Below are positions 23,785-35,000 of a stretch of DNA of 64,000 nucleotides, piece by piece. Numbering within the stretch: position 1 is the first letter of the stretch; each line of letters opens with the position of its first letter. This DNA is from Pratylenchus scribneri (lineage: Eukaryota > Nematoda > Chromadorea > Rhabditida > Pratylenchidae). The notes under the pieces are model-generated. The model saw only the letters and a list, made by a program, of their open reading frames with translations, did not search any database and was not told the DNA's origin. The DNA is taken from the NCBI GenBank assembly GCA_030063045.1, contig JAQSEB010000130.1, positions 186,001 through 250,000 of the forward strand, in the 5' to 3' direction. The translations under genes were made by a program, and so were the position numbers.

Positions 23785-24411
23785 ATGAATATTGAATTGA
23801 ATCTTCAATCAATTGCAAAATGGTTATTCAGTGCTCACGAGGAAAAACGCATTCTTCAGGTAAAAATATGCAAATCATTTTTAATTTTAGTTTTTTTAGT
23901 TTTTGAATTTCAAATCTTTCGGCGGAATTGGAAAATTTTGTGAAATTCTGAAAAAGGAGATAATCAAGGTTAATAATTAAAATCATTCTAAAAATTTATA
24001 TACGAAAAATAAATTTTGACAAATTAATTTAAAATTCGCTAAATTTAGAGCGGCGACAGTGCTAATTTTGAGGTCGAATTATTCCCAGAACAAATGTTTA
24101 ATACGGATGAATTGAAGCAATATTCGGTGACAGAAAAGCTTTCGATTTCAACCAATTATGGGAATGTTTCAATAATTGGTGGCAATAAGGAGAATAAGGC
24201 GGAATGTCAATATATTTTCGACCATTTCGAATGTTGCGACATTGATATTGATGAAATGGATGGGGATGTTACAATATTTGATCTTGATATCAATGATGGA
24301 AAACCGAAACAAAATGAAAGAAAACTAAATAAATCAATAAATTTTCAATCTAACAATTTCCATTTTAAACAATTTCTTTTTGTTTTGATTTTGATAAAAT
24401 TCAACTTTTGA
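23785..24411 (+). CDS. Small unknown nematode protein (three exons, 168 aa)
   Basis: I do not recognise this gene. Exons 23785-23859, 23900-23968 and 24049-24411 are separated by 40-nt and 80-nt introns with good donors and acceptors; total 507 nt. The N-terminal part, LNLQSIAKWLFSAHEEKRIL followed by FGGIGKFCEILKKEI, looks helical. The middle, KLSISTNYGNVSIIGG, then an acidic stretch CCDIDIDEMDGDVTIFDLDI, suggests strands and a negatively charged patch. The last 35 residues are Asn/Phe-rich, from AT-rich DNA, and could be an artefact of reading through a missed donor. The layout is loosely reminiscent of the expanded F-box-associated proteins of plant-parasitic nematodes, but that is a weak impression. 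It lies 197 bp after hspbp1 and 158 bp before the next gene and could be the 5' part of that gene. Confidence 0.55.
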
Positions 24412-24569
24412 ATTATAATTATTGCTTATTAATTGTATTTATTACAAATCAATATTATATTCATATTTATTTTCTTTATTCTTATTTAAATAATTTTTAA
24501 CAGGAATAATAATCAAATCACATTATAAAATTTGAAACATAGCAAAATGAACTTTTCTTAACTCCGCTG

Positions 24570-27500
24570 ATGAATCAACAATCAACGAGCAAAATTTTAA
24601 ATTGTGAAGATCAGGTTTGGAAAAAACAAAATTAAATTATCTTCATTTTTCAGCCGGGAACTTCAGCCATGACATTTGCCACTTCGGAGAATAATTCGGG
24701 GATAAAGTAAAAAATATTAAAATAATAGCAAATAATTTATACAATTTAGCAATTACAAATCGGAAATGATTAAATGGGAGAATAAAATCAATGAATTGGA
24801 AGTGGAAGAGGGCGAAGACGATGAAATGGAAGATTTTGATTTGGCCGAGGCGGAGAGGCAAGCCCAAAAATGCGATGAGAAGAGGGGTGGAGTGAACAAA
24901 TCCTCATTTGAACAGGTCAAGACTTAAGATCAAGATACTTAAAATTAGTTATAAAATATTTTAATTGTAGATTGAAAATTTTATTTCTAAATTGGAACAA
25001 AATGGAATTTTAAATGAATCTGAAATCCGCAAAAGTTTCAAATATGAACCGCAATTGGATGCATTTTTGCGTTATGGCGACCGGTTGACTTCAAAACGTC
25101 ATTTATATATGGACAAGGAGAAAAACATTCAAATTTATGATATTCCTGAAAATTTCTTGGAAGAATTGCTTCTTCATTTGGCAAATGCAAAGTAAAATGG
25201 ACTAATTTAGTTTCAGAAAATTTTAAAATATTTTTAGTTCCAAAAATGTGCTGAAAATGGCCTATTTAAATTTGGCCAATGTACCAATTCCAACAATTTT
25301 AAAGCCACTATTAAATCAAAAGAAGGAATATCAAATTGGAAATCGAATTTTATTTGAATCTATCGAATTACCTGCTGCCAATGGCCAAATTTTGCACGTT
25401 TTTGATGGAGAATTGAAAGAAAAGAATAATGAAGCACATTGTTTACGAATGATTTTGGTGAACAAAATGGATTGGTTTGAAATTTCAATGATTATTCAAT
25501 ATTCGACATACATTCGGCGATTGGAATTCACAAAATGGAACATTGAGGTTTGAAAACATTAACAAAATTTGTGAAAATAATCTCTAATATTAAATGCAGC
25601 CTTTGGATGATTTTGTGAAAAATTTTTTTCACTCCGACCATACAGAACCAATAAAACAAAATGGTAATTCTTTGGAAGCCATTTATGATATCCTTTGGTC
25701 AAATAAATTGGATTTGTTTATTCGCCGTGGTGCCAGCTTTACCCAATTTCAACATTTCAAAACAAAACGGGAATATAACCTTTTTGATATACCAGTCGAT
25801 TATATCGGTTTTTTGATCAGCTACATTTCAAATACAAAGTATTAAAAAATAATTCATCAAATTTGAATACTTTTTTCTCATATTTTTCAGACATCCCGAG
25901 GCCTTTATTAATTTTGAAATCAATTTTGAATTAGATGATCATAAAGATATTGAATCCTTTAATTCAATCGATGAAATTTGGGAAATTTGTCGGGAAATGC
26001 ACAAAAGTATAAAATTAATTCATATAATTAATAAAATTTTATATTAAAATGAAGAGGATATCGAATTTGACAATGAAAAATTGCATATTTTCTCGGCCTT
26101 CACATTAAATTTGCAAAAAGATGAAATGCAAGGTTATTTCGGCATCGGCCCAATAATACATATTTGAAATTTTAGTAATGCAATTTACTTTGGCCAATTT
26201 ACCGACAAATTATGTGTTCGATGTTGAAGTGCAATTCGGAAAAGGACTTTCAATTATTGGAATCAAAATCCAACGACGAAAGGTAACAAAAATAATTTGC
26301 GATACATTTATAAAGGAAAAAATTGCATTTTATAATCTTGTTTATTATTTCTATACAGAATGAAGAATGGCAAAGTAAGAATGAGAAAGTTGGGGAACTG
26401 AAACGGTGCATTCAACAATTGGGGAAAATTGGCGACCCGACGGAGGCAAATTTGGCCGACATTGACAAAATTTTGAAGAAAATTGGTTAGCCAAAATATC
26501 TAAATATAAATATAATCTTAGGGAAAATAAAATTTGCTAAAAAATTCTAGGTAATCTCTGAATCTGTGAATTCAGGGATGCGCACGGGCCCAAGAAATCC
26601 GGGCCCGGCCCGGCCCGGGCCCACCCACACTCGGCCCGGCCCGGCCCGAAGATTTTTCGCTCTGGCCCGGCCCGGCCCGGCCCGGGCCTGGGCCCGAAAG
26701 CCCGGCTAGTAATTTTTTTAAAAAAATTTTTTCACCTTAAATTTTTTAAAAAATTTTTTCACCTTAAATTTTTTAAAAAATTTTTTCACCTTAAATTTTG
26801 TAAAAAATTTTTTCACCTTAAATTTTTTAAAAAATTTTTTCTCCTAAAATTTTTTGATAAATTTTTTCACCTAAAATTTTTTGGTAAAATTGATAATTCT
26901 TCGAAGCAATTTTAAAAAGAAAAATTGAGGTATTTATACAGTTTTGTATCTGCGTTTTGAAACTGAGAAAAAGTGAAGGGTCCCCTTTTTGGGTCATTTG
27001 GATTCGGGTTATGAATGGTCAATCAGTGATAGTACATATCCCAGTAATCCCTAATGACCCTAACCATATTATTCCCTACCACCAAAAGTGGGACCCTTCA
27101 CATTTCTTTCTCATCAAAAAAATCGGATAAAAAGTATACAAGTAACAAGTATCAAATAGGAAAAGAAATTGTGCAAAATTGATTAGAAAAAATTAATTTT
27201 ATTTAAAAAATGTTTAAAATTTTTAATGAAAAAGTCATTTTTTGGGGGATGAATTTCTTACCGGGCTTCCGGGCCTAAGCCCGGCCCGCTTCGATCCAGG
27301 CCCGGCCCGGCCCGGCCCGCCACCAACTAGGCCCGGCCCGGGCCCGGCCGGGCTTAGGCCCGGATCGGGCCGGCCCGTGCGCACCCCTGTGTGAATTAGC
27401 CTAAATTGAGTCTAATTTAATCCTATCTTATTTTGGGTGTAAAATTTGATTAAATGTAATTTAAAATTGGACTTAGCTTTAAGTTAATGTAATGTTAAAC

Positions 27501-30500
27501 TAGTAAGTATAAAAAGTTTGCTTAGAAGTTCATATTTAATTCCAACAAAAATATAATTTTGTGACCTGGATAGCCGAATGGATAAAAACGATCAAGTCCT
27601 ACGGTTCAATTCCCAGCAAATTTGGCATTTATATAGGCTAAAAAGTTTACTTATAAAGTTGAACTTAATCCAAAATTAGTCTAAATGTAACTTCAATGCT
27701 GATTAGCTTGTTTTATTGAAATTTTTTGACTAATTTTAAGTTTAACTCCGCCTCATAGTTTGATAGGGAATTAACTCGGCATAAGCACAGATTAGCTAAA
27801 CTTTTAGGTCAATTTTAAGCTAAATTTCAGTCTCAGATAGCATCTTTTATTTCTATATTTTAATAATTTGGATTATAAAAAGAAAAGATTGGTTTGATCA
27901 ATTCTATGAGGCAGGATTTTATTTTTTACATATCTTTAAATCTTTGTAGCTTATAATATCTCCCACAATTCTAATAGGAATTGAACTGTAGACCCTGTGT
28001 ACATACTACGTATATTTTATCCACTCGGCTATCCGGAACAGAGGTTTAGATTGATTTTAAGTGGTAAATAAATTTGGTTTTAGTAAGTTAATTTCTTGTA
28101 AAAATTTGTTAAACTTTAAACTAACTTAAGCTAAAAGATAAACTAGCCTAGCTTTAACTAAAAAATAGAATTTGTCCAAATCCCAACCAATAGATAATAA
28201 AGCGATTATCGGAGGATTATTCCTCGCAAACGATTCAATTATTATATTATTTACAATTGAAAGGTGACATTGTTTGCGACATGGATTTGGCCCAAGTGTT
28301 CTGTGCGCTCGACGGTCTTCAATTGATCAAAATGTTTTTGGTTAGTTCAATTTAATTTAAATCAAAAATTGCAATATGGAAATATAATAACTAAGAATAT
28401 TGACCATGAATTTTATGGCAATCTTGGTAATCTTAATGCCAACATTTACCATGGATAAGTCCAGTTTGGTAAATATTAGCATTGAATTACCAAAATTGCC
28501 AAATATTAAATGAAATTAGGGGATATTGCTTGCATACACAAAATTCCTTTATTTTCCTAGATTATTAATAGTGAAGTTTGTGTCCGTATTTTTTCCAAAA
28601 ATTAAAAATAATGGGAAGTTAGAATTTAGTTTTTTTTTCTCGATTAGATGGTAGTGAATCTGCCCATCGGTTTCACATAAAACTCAAAACTAAAAAAGTT
28701 ATGGATGGCCTTTTAAGTCAGATAGTTCAAAAGCACTTTAACGATTTTAAATGGCCATAACTTTTTTTTTAATTTTTAAGTTTTATGTGAAACCAATGAT
28801 AGATTCATTCTCGGCTCATCGAGACGCGTCGATTGATATATACTCAAAATGACAAAGTTCATTTCGAAACCGGTTTATGTGAACCGGACGGTTCAGCCAC
28901 TAAAGCTAATAAAAAACGAATGCCAAATTCTTATTCTCTATCCTTAATAATTCCTAAATACATGTTTTGATAGAAAAAAAAGTGGGGTAACAAACTTCAA
29001 TATGGCAGAATTGCTTTTATTAATCAATTTATAAAACTTATTTTTAGGCCAAAAAATTTGACCCATCCAATTCACTGTTCACCCATTTGTTGAGTGTTTT
29101 GGCCCAACACAATCCAAAACAAAAAGATCTTCAAAAAGATCCACCACAGCTGAAAGATGATTCCTTTTTGTTGAGTGTTTTGGCCCAATACAATCCAATT
29201 GTGCGGCAATTAATGCTCGAAAATGATTTCCTGGCCCAATGCCTGGACACAATGGCCGATGAACAAAAATCGCCGGTAAGATGGGTATTTGATATTTTTA
29301 AATAAAATAAAAATGGGAAATAGTTAATTTGACTAAAAAGACCAACCGATGATGTGCCGAAAGATTTATAGCGGTTCCAATAATTTGTCCTATACCACCC
29401 ATAAAACCTTTTATTCAATTGATATTAAATAGATCTCGTCAAAACACCATTCCTAATTATGTTTTGGCTTGGATTTAGCCACATTTAAATTGATTTTGAA
29501 CCAAAAAACCAAAACTCAGTTTTAAGGATTTTATACCCTTAATTTTTTTTTATCAAACTATTAAGAATTATAAACATTTCAAATTCAATTCGTCTCCGAT
29601 GAGCTCTATCCAACCATGGTTTAAGAATGATAGGACAAATCTTTAAATCATTATAATTATTTAGCCTTATTTACACTCATTCCGCCTAATTAATGAGATG
29701 TCAATTTAAAAATTTTCCATTAAAATATTTATTAATATTTAAAATTATTTTTAAATTGTTCTTTTACTAAATTCCTCCTAATTTACATAGGATTATCGTC
29801 TCGAATCGGTGGGTGCCGTCTCCGCAATGGTCAAAGGATATTTGCCAGCTTTGATGTGAGTGTAATTTTTGGGGCATTTAATTCACGCAATTTCCTAGAT
29901 TCGAATTTTTCAAATTAAATCCGAACTTTAGCATTTTTTAAACTATTTTTTAATTAGGCAAAAACTAGATATTCGCACTTTCATAAATAATAAATAATTT
30001 TACCATTGCAATTTTTTTGGCCATATTTCCGCATGTTAATAACAATTATGGGAAAGCGATATGCCATTTGAAAGCCACAGTGTCTTTTCAGTTTTAAATT
30101 TTATTAAAAAATCTGCATGTAATATCGAATTTTGGCTGAAAATCTTATTTTTCAAGTGTCTTAAAATTTCAAAATATTTAAATTTTTGAGGACATTTATT
30201 TAGGCTTTAAATGATTTATAGTCTTCTCAAATTAGATCCTTCCCTGGAGATATGGCCAAAAGAAAATTTCAAAGTATAAATATCCGGATTGAAATTTACA
30301 CGGATTTTTGTTTAAAACACTATGCTAGGTTTAAGGCTAGGAAAAACTTTGAATTTCTGGACAAAATTCTATATTTTTTCTAGGCACAAAAAAAGGGTTT
30401 AGTTGAATGGGCAAATTTTGGGGATTTGGATTACAAAGAGGCATTTTATTTACTCATTTCCCTCTTTTTTTTTCACAGTCAATTTATCCAATTGGATGGG

Positions 30501-31250
30501 CCGGAAAAGTTGATGAAATGTTTCGAGTCTGGACTGCAAACTGATGAGAAAAAGTTGGTTCATCGATGTGCGGTGGCGGCCGTTGCCCTCAGGAACAATT
30601 TTTCCGTTGAAGGTTTTTTACTTGCAATTTTTTATAAATTTTGACAAATATTTAAAAATATTAATTTTCTATTTTAATTTTTCCTATTTTTTGTGGTATA
30701 TTTCGAATTGCTCCACAGTCCAGATCCATTCAATGAGCAATAAATAAAAGCTAGATAGAACTTTAGTTTATTCCGGCTAATTCCGGAGTTCGATTTTGGC
30801 CCGAAGGGAAACATTTTTATAGATAAATTTTTTTAAAATTATTTTTCAACGAAATTCAAACACGAAATTAACCTTCAAAATATGTGAAAATACTTCTAAA
30901 ATTAATTTTAAAATTATTTTTTTAAAGAAATTAAAATTAGCCTTCAAAATATTGTGTTAAAATACACTTAATTTTCAAAATTAATGTTTATTTGTTCATT
31001 TTCAGTGCTCAATACGGATTCGGATTCTCGAAAAGTGTCCCAATTGCCTGACAAAATGCGTGCAAAAATTGAGGAGCGAAATCATGACGAAAATTATAAT
31101 GAAACAAATAAACTTTTAAAAATTGCTTCGTCAACTCAAATCAATATGGATTCTGTGTTTCGCAAAGTATCCCAATGGCCAGACAAAATGCGCTCAAAGA
31201 AAGATGAAAATTATAAAGAAAAATTGAAATCCCTGGAGGATTTGGACTGA
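24570..31250 (+). CDS. Predicted chimera: unknown nematode protein fused to HSPBP1-like ARM domain (15 exons, 736 aa)
   Basis: Exons: 24570-24614, 24654-24706, 24750-24915, 24971-25191, 25238-25547, 25600-25838, 25891-26006, 26055-26132, 26176-26282, 26359-26485, 28264-28340, 29048-29275, 29791-29855, 30479-30612, 31006-31250. They total 2211 nt and all phases agree. Exons 1-9 encode a protein I do not recognise, with an acidic patch (EVEEGEDDEMEDFDLAEAE) and a domain present twice: LDAFLRYGDRLTSKRH to LLLHLANAK, and LDLFIRRGASFTQFQHF to LISYISNTK, each interrupted by an intron at the same codon. Exon 10 starts NEEWQSKNEKVG and then becomes HSPBP1 exon 2 (KRCIQQLGKIGDPTEANLAD). Exons 11-15 follow hspbp1 exons 3-7. 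HSPBP1 exon 1 and about 20 codons of exon 2 are missing. The alternative is a gene ending after exon 9 (stop at 26361-26363) next to a 5'-truncated paralogue. Confidence 0.55.
26709..26890 (+). repeat. 27-bp tandem repeat inside the hAT-like element
   Basis: About six copies of a unit built from TTTTTTCACC, TTAAATTTTTT and AAAAAA. The first copies are nearly identical and the last ones decay (CACCTAAAATTTTTTG). It probably arose by local slippage within the element. Confidence 0.75.
26940..27150. mobile_element. Foldback element nested in the second hAT-like element
   Basis: The arms carry AAGTGAAGGGTCCCC at 26971-26985 and the complement GGGACCCTTCACATT at about 27089-27104, with weaker pairing outside (TTTTGTATC on the left, GGATAAAAAGTATACAAG on the right). 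The core has CCCTAATGACCCTAACC. The outer limits are approximate because the arms are diverged. Confidence 0.6.
27562..27622 (+). repeat. tRNA-like/SINE-like fragment
   Basis: CCTGGATAGCCGAATGGATAAAA resembles an A-box half of a tRNA, and GGTTCAATTCCCAGC resembles a B box, about 35 nt apart. The variable and anticodon part is too short for a normal tRNA. A similar sequence in opposite orientation lies at 27975-28045. Confidence 0.4.
27975..28045 (-). repeat. tRNA-like/SINE-like fragment (minus strand)
   Basis: On the minus strand the sequence reads CCGGATAGCCGAGTGGATAA, then about 28 nt later CTACAGTTCAATTCC. This is an A-box/B-box pair similar to the copy at 27562, now in opposite orientation. 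Pairing of the acceptor ends is poor. Confidence 0.4.
28400..28520. repeat. Palindromic MITE family, copy 5 (chimeric gene intron 11)
   Basis: ATGGCAATCTTGGTAATC and TTACCAAAATTGCCA are near complements, and inner ATGCCAACATTTACCA pairs with TGGTAAATATTAGCAT. It occupies the same relative intron position as copy 4 in hspbp1, so it may predate the gene duplication. Confidence 0.6.
28640..28840. mobile_element. Foldback repeat sharing a module with the ssu72-intron element
   Basis: TTTCACATAAAACTCAAAA and AAGTTTTATGTGAAACC pair, as do GTTATGGATGGCC and GGCCATAAC further in. The right side (ATGGCCATAACTTTTTT, AACCAATGATAGATTC, CTCATCGAGACGCGTCGAT) matches about 6910-7005 in the ssu72-intron element. 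It is absent from the paralogous hspbp1 intron, so it was inserted after the duplication. Confidence 0.6.
30700..30812 (+). repeat. Weak tRNA-like fragment in the last intron of the chimeric gene
   Basis: CCGGAGTTCGATTTTGGCCC resembles a B box with its T stem; an A-box half is not clear upstream. hspbp1 has a tRNA-like fragment in its equivalent intron (23268-23346), so this may be a decayed relative of it. Confidence 0.25.
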
Positions 31251-32299
31251 TTATTATACATAATATTTTCGCCATTTTTAAGTTATTGATTCTCAGGAAA
31301 TTTGGCATTTGGAACAAAAAAACTCTAAAATTTTCTTTTCCGAAATAATTTTCAGTGAGAAATTGGGAAAAGTCATAAACGATTTTATAAATTATTCCTA
31401 AATCAGGGTTCCGTAATCCGTATAGCATAAGCTACAGGGGATAAAATTATCCAATTTTTAATCAATTCACCATTTACTCAATTTTTCAAATTGCCCTCTG
31501 TACTTATTCCTCCTAATGGAGAATATGATTCTATTAAAAGAATTTCAAAAAATTCAAATCCTGAACTAAAACCTGTCATATATACCCTAGGCATAATTGA
31601 ATTTGGGGCTATCTTTTAGAAATTCATAAAAAATCAATATTGGGGTATTTTAAAAATCTAAAAAAAGATAGGCCTGTATTTTTTAATGGAGAATATGATT
31701 CTATTAAAAGAATTTCAAAAAATTCAAATCCTGAACTAAAACCTGTCATATATACCCTAGGCATAATTGTATTTGGGGCCATTTTTTAGAAATTCATAAA
31801 AAATCAATATTGGGGTATTTTAATAAAATAAAAAATATAGGACTGTATTTTTTAATGGAGAATATGATTCTATTAAAAGAATTTCAAAAAATTCAAATCC
31901 TGAACTAAAACCTGTCATATATACCCTAGGCATAATTGTATTTGGGGCTATCTTTTAGAAATTCATAAAAAATCAATATTTGGGTATTTTAATAAAATAA
32001 AAAATATAGGCTTATATTTTTTAATGGAGAATATGATTCCATTAAAAGAATTTTAAAAAATTCAAATTCTGAACTAAAACCTGTCATATATTCCCTAGGC
32101 ATAATTGTATTTGGGGCTATCTTTTAGAAATTCATAAAAAATCAATATTTGGGTATTTTAATAAAATAAAAAATATAGGCTTATATTTTTTAATGGAGAA
32201 TATGATTCTATTAAAAGAATTTTAAAAAATTCAAATTCTGAACTAAAACCTGTCATATATACCCTAGGCATAATTGTATTTGGAGCCATTTTTTAGAAA

Positions 32300-35000
32300 T
32301 TCATAAAAAATCAATATTGGGGTATTTTAATAAAATAAAAAATATAGGCTTATATTTTTTAATGGAGAATATGATTCTATTAAAAGAATTTCAAAAAATT
32401 CAAATCCTGAACTAAAACCTGTCATATATACCCTAGGCATAATTGTATTTGGGGCTATCTTTTAGAAATTCATAAAAAATCAATATTTGGGTATTTTAAT
32501 AAAATAAAAAATATAGGCTTATATTTTTTAATGGAGAATATGATTCTATTAAAAGAATTTTAAAAAATTCAAATTCTGAACTAAAACCTGTCATATATAC
32601 CCTAGGCATAATTGTATTTGGAGCCATTTTTTAGAAATTCATAAAAAATCAATATTGGGGTATTTTAATAAAATAAAAAATATAGGCTTATATTTTTTAA
32701 TGGAGAATATGATTCTATTAAAAGAATTTCAAAAAATTCAAATCCTGAACTAAAACCTGTCATATATACCCTAGGCATAATTGTATTTGGGGCTATCTTT
32801 TAGAAATTCATAAAAAATCAATATTTGGGTATTTTAATAAAATAAAAAATATAGGCTTATATTTTTTAATGGAGAATATGATTCTATTAAAAGAATTTCA
32901 AAAAATTCAAATCCTGAACTAAAACCTGTCATATATACCCTAGGCATAATTGAATTTGGGGCTATCTTTTAGAAATTCATAAAAAATCAATATTGGGGTA
33001 TTTTAAAAATCTAAAAAAAGATAGGCCTGTATTTTTTAATGGAGAATATGATTCTATTAAAAGAATTTCAAAAAATTCAAATCCTGAACTAAAACCTGTC
33101 ATATATACCCTAGGCATAATTGTATTTGGAGCCATTTTTTAGAAATTCATAAAAAATCAATATTTGGGTATTTTAATAAAATAAAAAATATAGGCTTATA
33201 TTTTTTAATGGAGAATATGATTCTATTAAAAGAATTTCAAAAAATTCAAATCCTGAACTAAAACCTGTCATATATACCCTAGGCATAATTGTATTTGGAG
33301 CCATTTTTTAGAAATTCATAAAAAATCAATATTTGGGTATTTTATTAAAATAAAAAATATAGGCTTATATTTTTTAATGGAGAATATGATTCTATTTAAA
33401 GAATTTCAAAAAATTCAAATTCTGAACTAAAACCTGTCATATATACCCTAGGCATAATTGTATTTGGAGCCATTTTTTAGAAATTCATAAAAAATCAATA
33501 TTTGGGTATTTTATTAAAATAAAAAATATAGGCTTATATTTTTTAATGGAGAATATGATTCTATTTAAAGAATTTCAAAAAATTCAAATTCTGAACTAAA
33601 ACCTGTCATATATACCCTAGGCATAATTGTATTTGGAGCCATTTTTTAGAAATTCATAAAAAATCAATATTGGGGTATTTTAATAAAATAAAAAATATAG
33701 GCTTATATTTTTTAATGGAGAATATGATTCTATTAAAAGAATTTCAAAAAATTCAAATCCTGAACTAAAACCTGTCATATATACCCTAGGCATAATTGTA
33801 TTTGGGGCTATCTTTTAGAAATTCATAAAAAATCAATATTTGGGTATTTTAATAAAATAAAAAATATAGGCTTATATTTTTTAATGGAGAATATGATTCT
33901 ATTAAAAGAATTTTAAAAAATTCAAATTCTGAACTAAAACCTGTCATATATACCCTAGGCATAATTGTATTTGGAGCCATTTTTTAGAAATTCATAAAAA
34001 ATCAATATTGGGGTATTTTAATAAAATAAAAAATATAGGCTTATATTTTTTAATGGAGAATATGATTCTATTAAAAGAATTTCAAAAAATTCAAATCCTG
34101 AACTAAAACCTGTCATATATACCCTAGGCATAATTGTATTTGGGGCTATCTTTTAGAAATTCATAAAAAATCAATATTTGGGTATTTTAATAAAATAAAA
34201 AATATAGGCTTATATTTTTTAATGGAGAATATGATTCTATTAAAAGAATTTCAAAAAATTCAAATCCTGAACTAAAACCTGTCATATATACCCTAGGCAT
34301 AATTGAATTTGGGGCTATCTTTTAGAAATTCATAAAAAATCAATATTGGGGTATTTTAAAAATCTAAAAAAAGATAGGCCTGTATTTTTTAATGGAGAAT
34401 ATGATTCTATTAAAAGAATTTCAAAAAATTCAAATCCTGAACTAAAACCTGTCATATATACCCTAGGCATAATTGTATTTGGAGCCATTTTTTAGAAATT
34501 CATAAAAAATCAATATTTGGGTATTTTAATAAAATAAAAAATATAGGCTTATATTTTTTAATGGAGAATATGATTCTATTAAAAGAATTTCAAAAAATTC
34601 AAATCCTGAACTAAAACCTGTCATATATACCCTAGGCATAATTGTATTTGGAGCCATTTTTTAGAAATTCATAAAAAATCAATATTTGGGTATTTTATTA
34701 AAATAAAAAATATAGGCTTATATTTTTTAATGGAGAATATGATTCTATTTAAAGAATTTCAAAAAATTCAAATTCTGAACTAAAACCTGTCATATATACC
34801 CTAGGCATAATTGTATTTGGAGCCATTTTTTAGAAATTCATAAAAAATCAATATTTGGGTATTTTAATAAAATAAAAAATATAGGCTTATATTTTTTAAT
34901 GGAGAATATGATTCTATTAAAAGAATTTTAAAAAATTCAAATTCTGAACTAAAACCTGTCATATATACCCTAGGCATAATTGTATTTGGAGCCATTTTTT
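32300..35000. repeat. Two-copy higher-order repeat of 8 monomers (about 1.35 kb)
   Basis: The rare variant CATAATTGAATTTGGGGC with GATAGGCCTGTATTT just downstream occurs near 32948 and 34301, 1353 bp apart, that is eight monomers. Neighbouring monomers also match in order. Single further copies of the variant are at about 31604 and 48678. Confidence 0.7.

Larger units (their letters stand above)
26573..27389. mobile_element. Non-autonomous hAT-like element with GGCCCG repeats
   Basis: It begins CAGGGATGCGCACGGGCC and ends with GGCCCGTGCGCACCCCTG. It is flanked by the perfect 8-bp duplication TGTGAATT (26565-26572 and 27390-27397). CAGGG ends plus 8-bp target duplications are typical of hAT transposons. 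Both ends carry dense GGCCCG/GGCCCGG repeats in opposite orientation (26590-26705 and 27265-27375). Next to the left block is a 27-bp tandem repeat (26709-26890), and a foldback element (about 26940-27150) is nested inside. There is no transposase. It lies in intron 10 of the chimeric gene, so it arrived after the hspbp1 duplication or is absent from the parent copy. Confidence 0.9.
26396..31250 (+). other. Segmental duplication of hspbp1 exons 2-7 (truncated paralogue)
   Basis: This segment copies hspbp1 from the middle of exon 2 (homology starts near AACTGAAACGG, 26396 against 21162) to the end of exon 7. Splice sites and phases are kept and no stop or frameshift is seen. Introns are diverged but still alignable in places, for example after exon 12 against the intron after hspbp1 exon 4. 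Two coding differences stand out: exon 12 has 81 extra bases (27 codons, LLSVLAQ repeated) and exon 15 has 111 extra (the PDKMR segment repeated). The open frame across six exons argues against a long-dead pseudogene. Confidence 0.88.

Noticed and set aside
24643..24867. 74-codon minus-strand frame rich in Phe
   Set aside because: Antisense of the acidic exon of the unknown gene.
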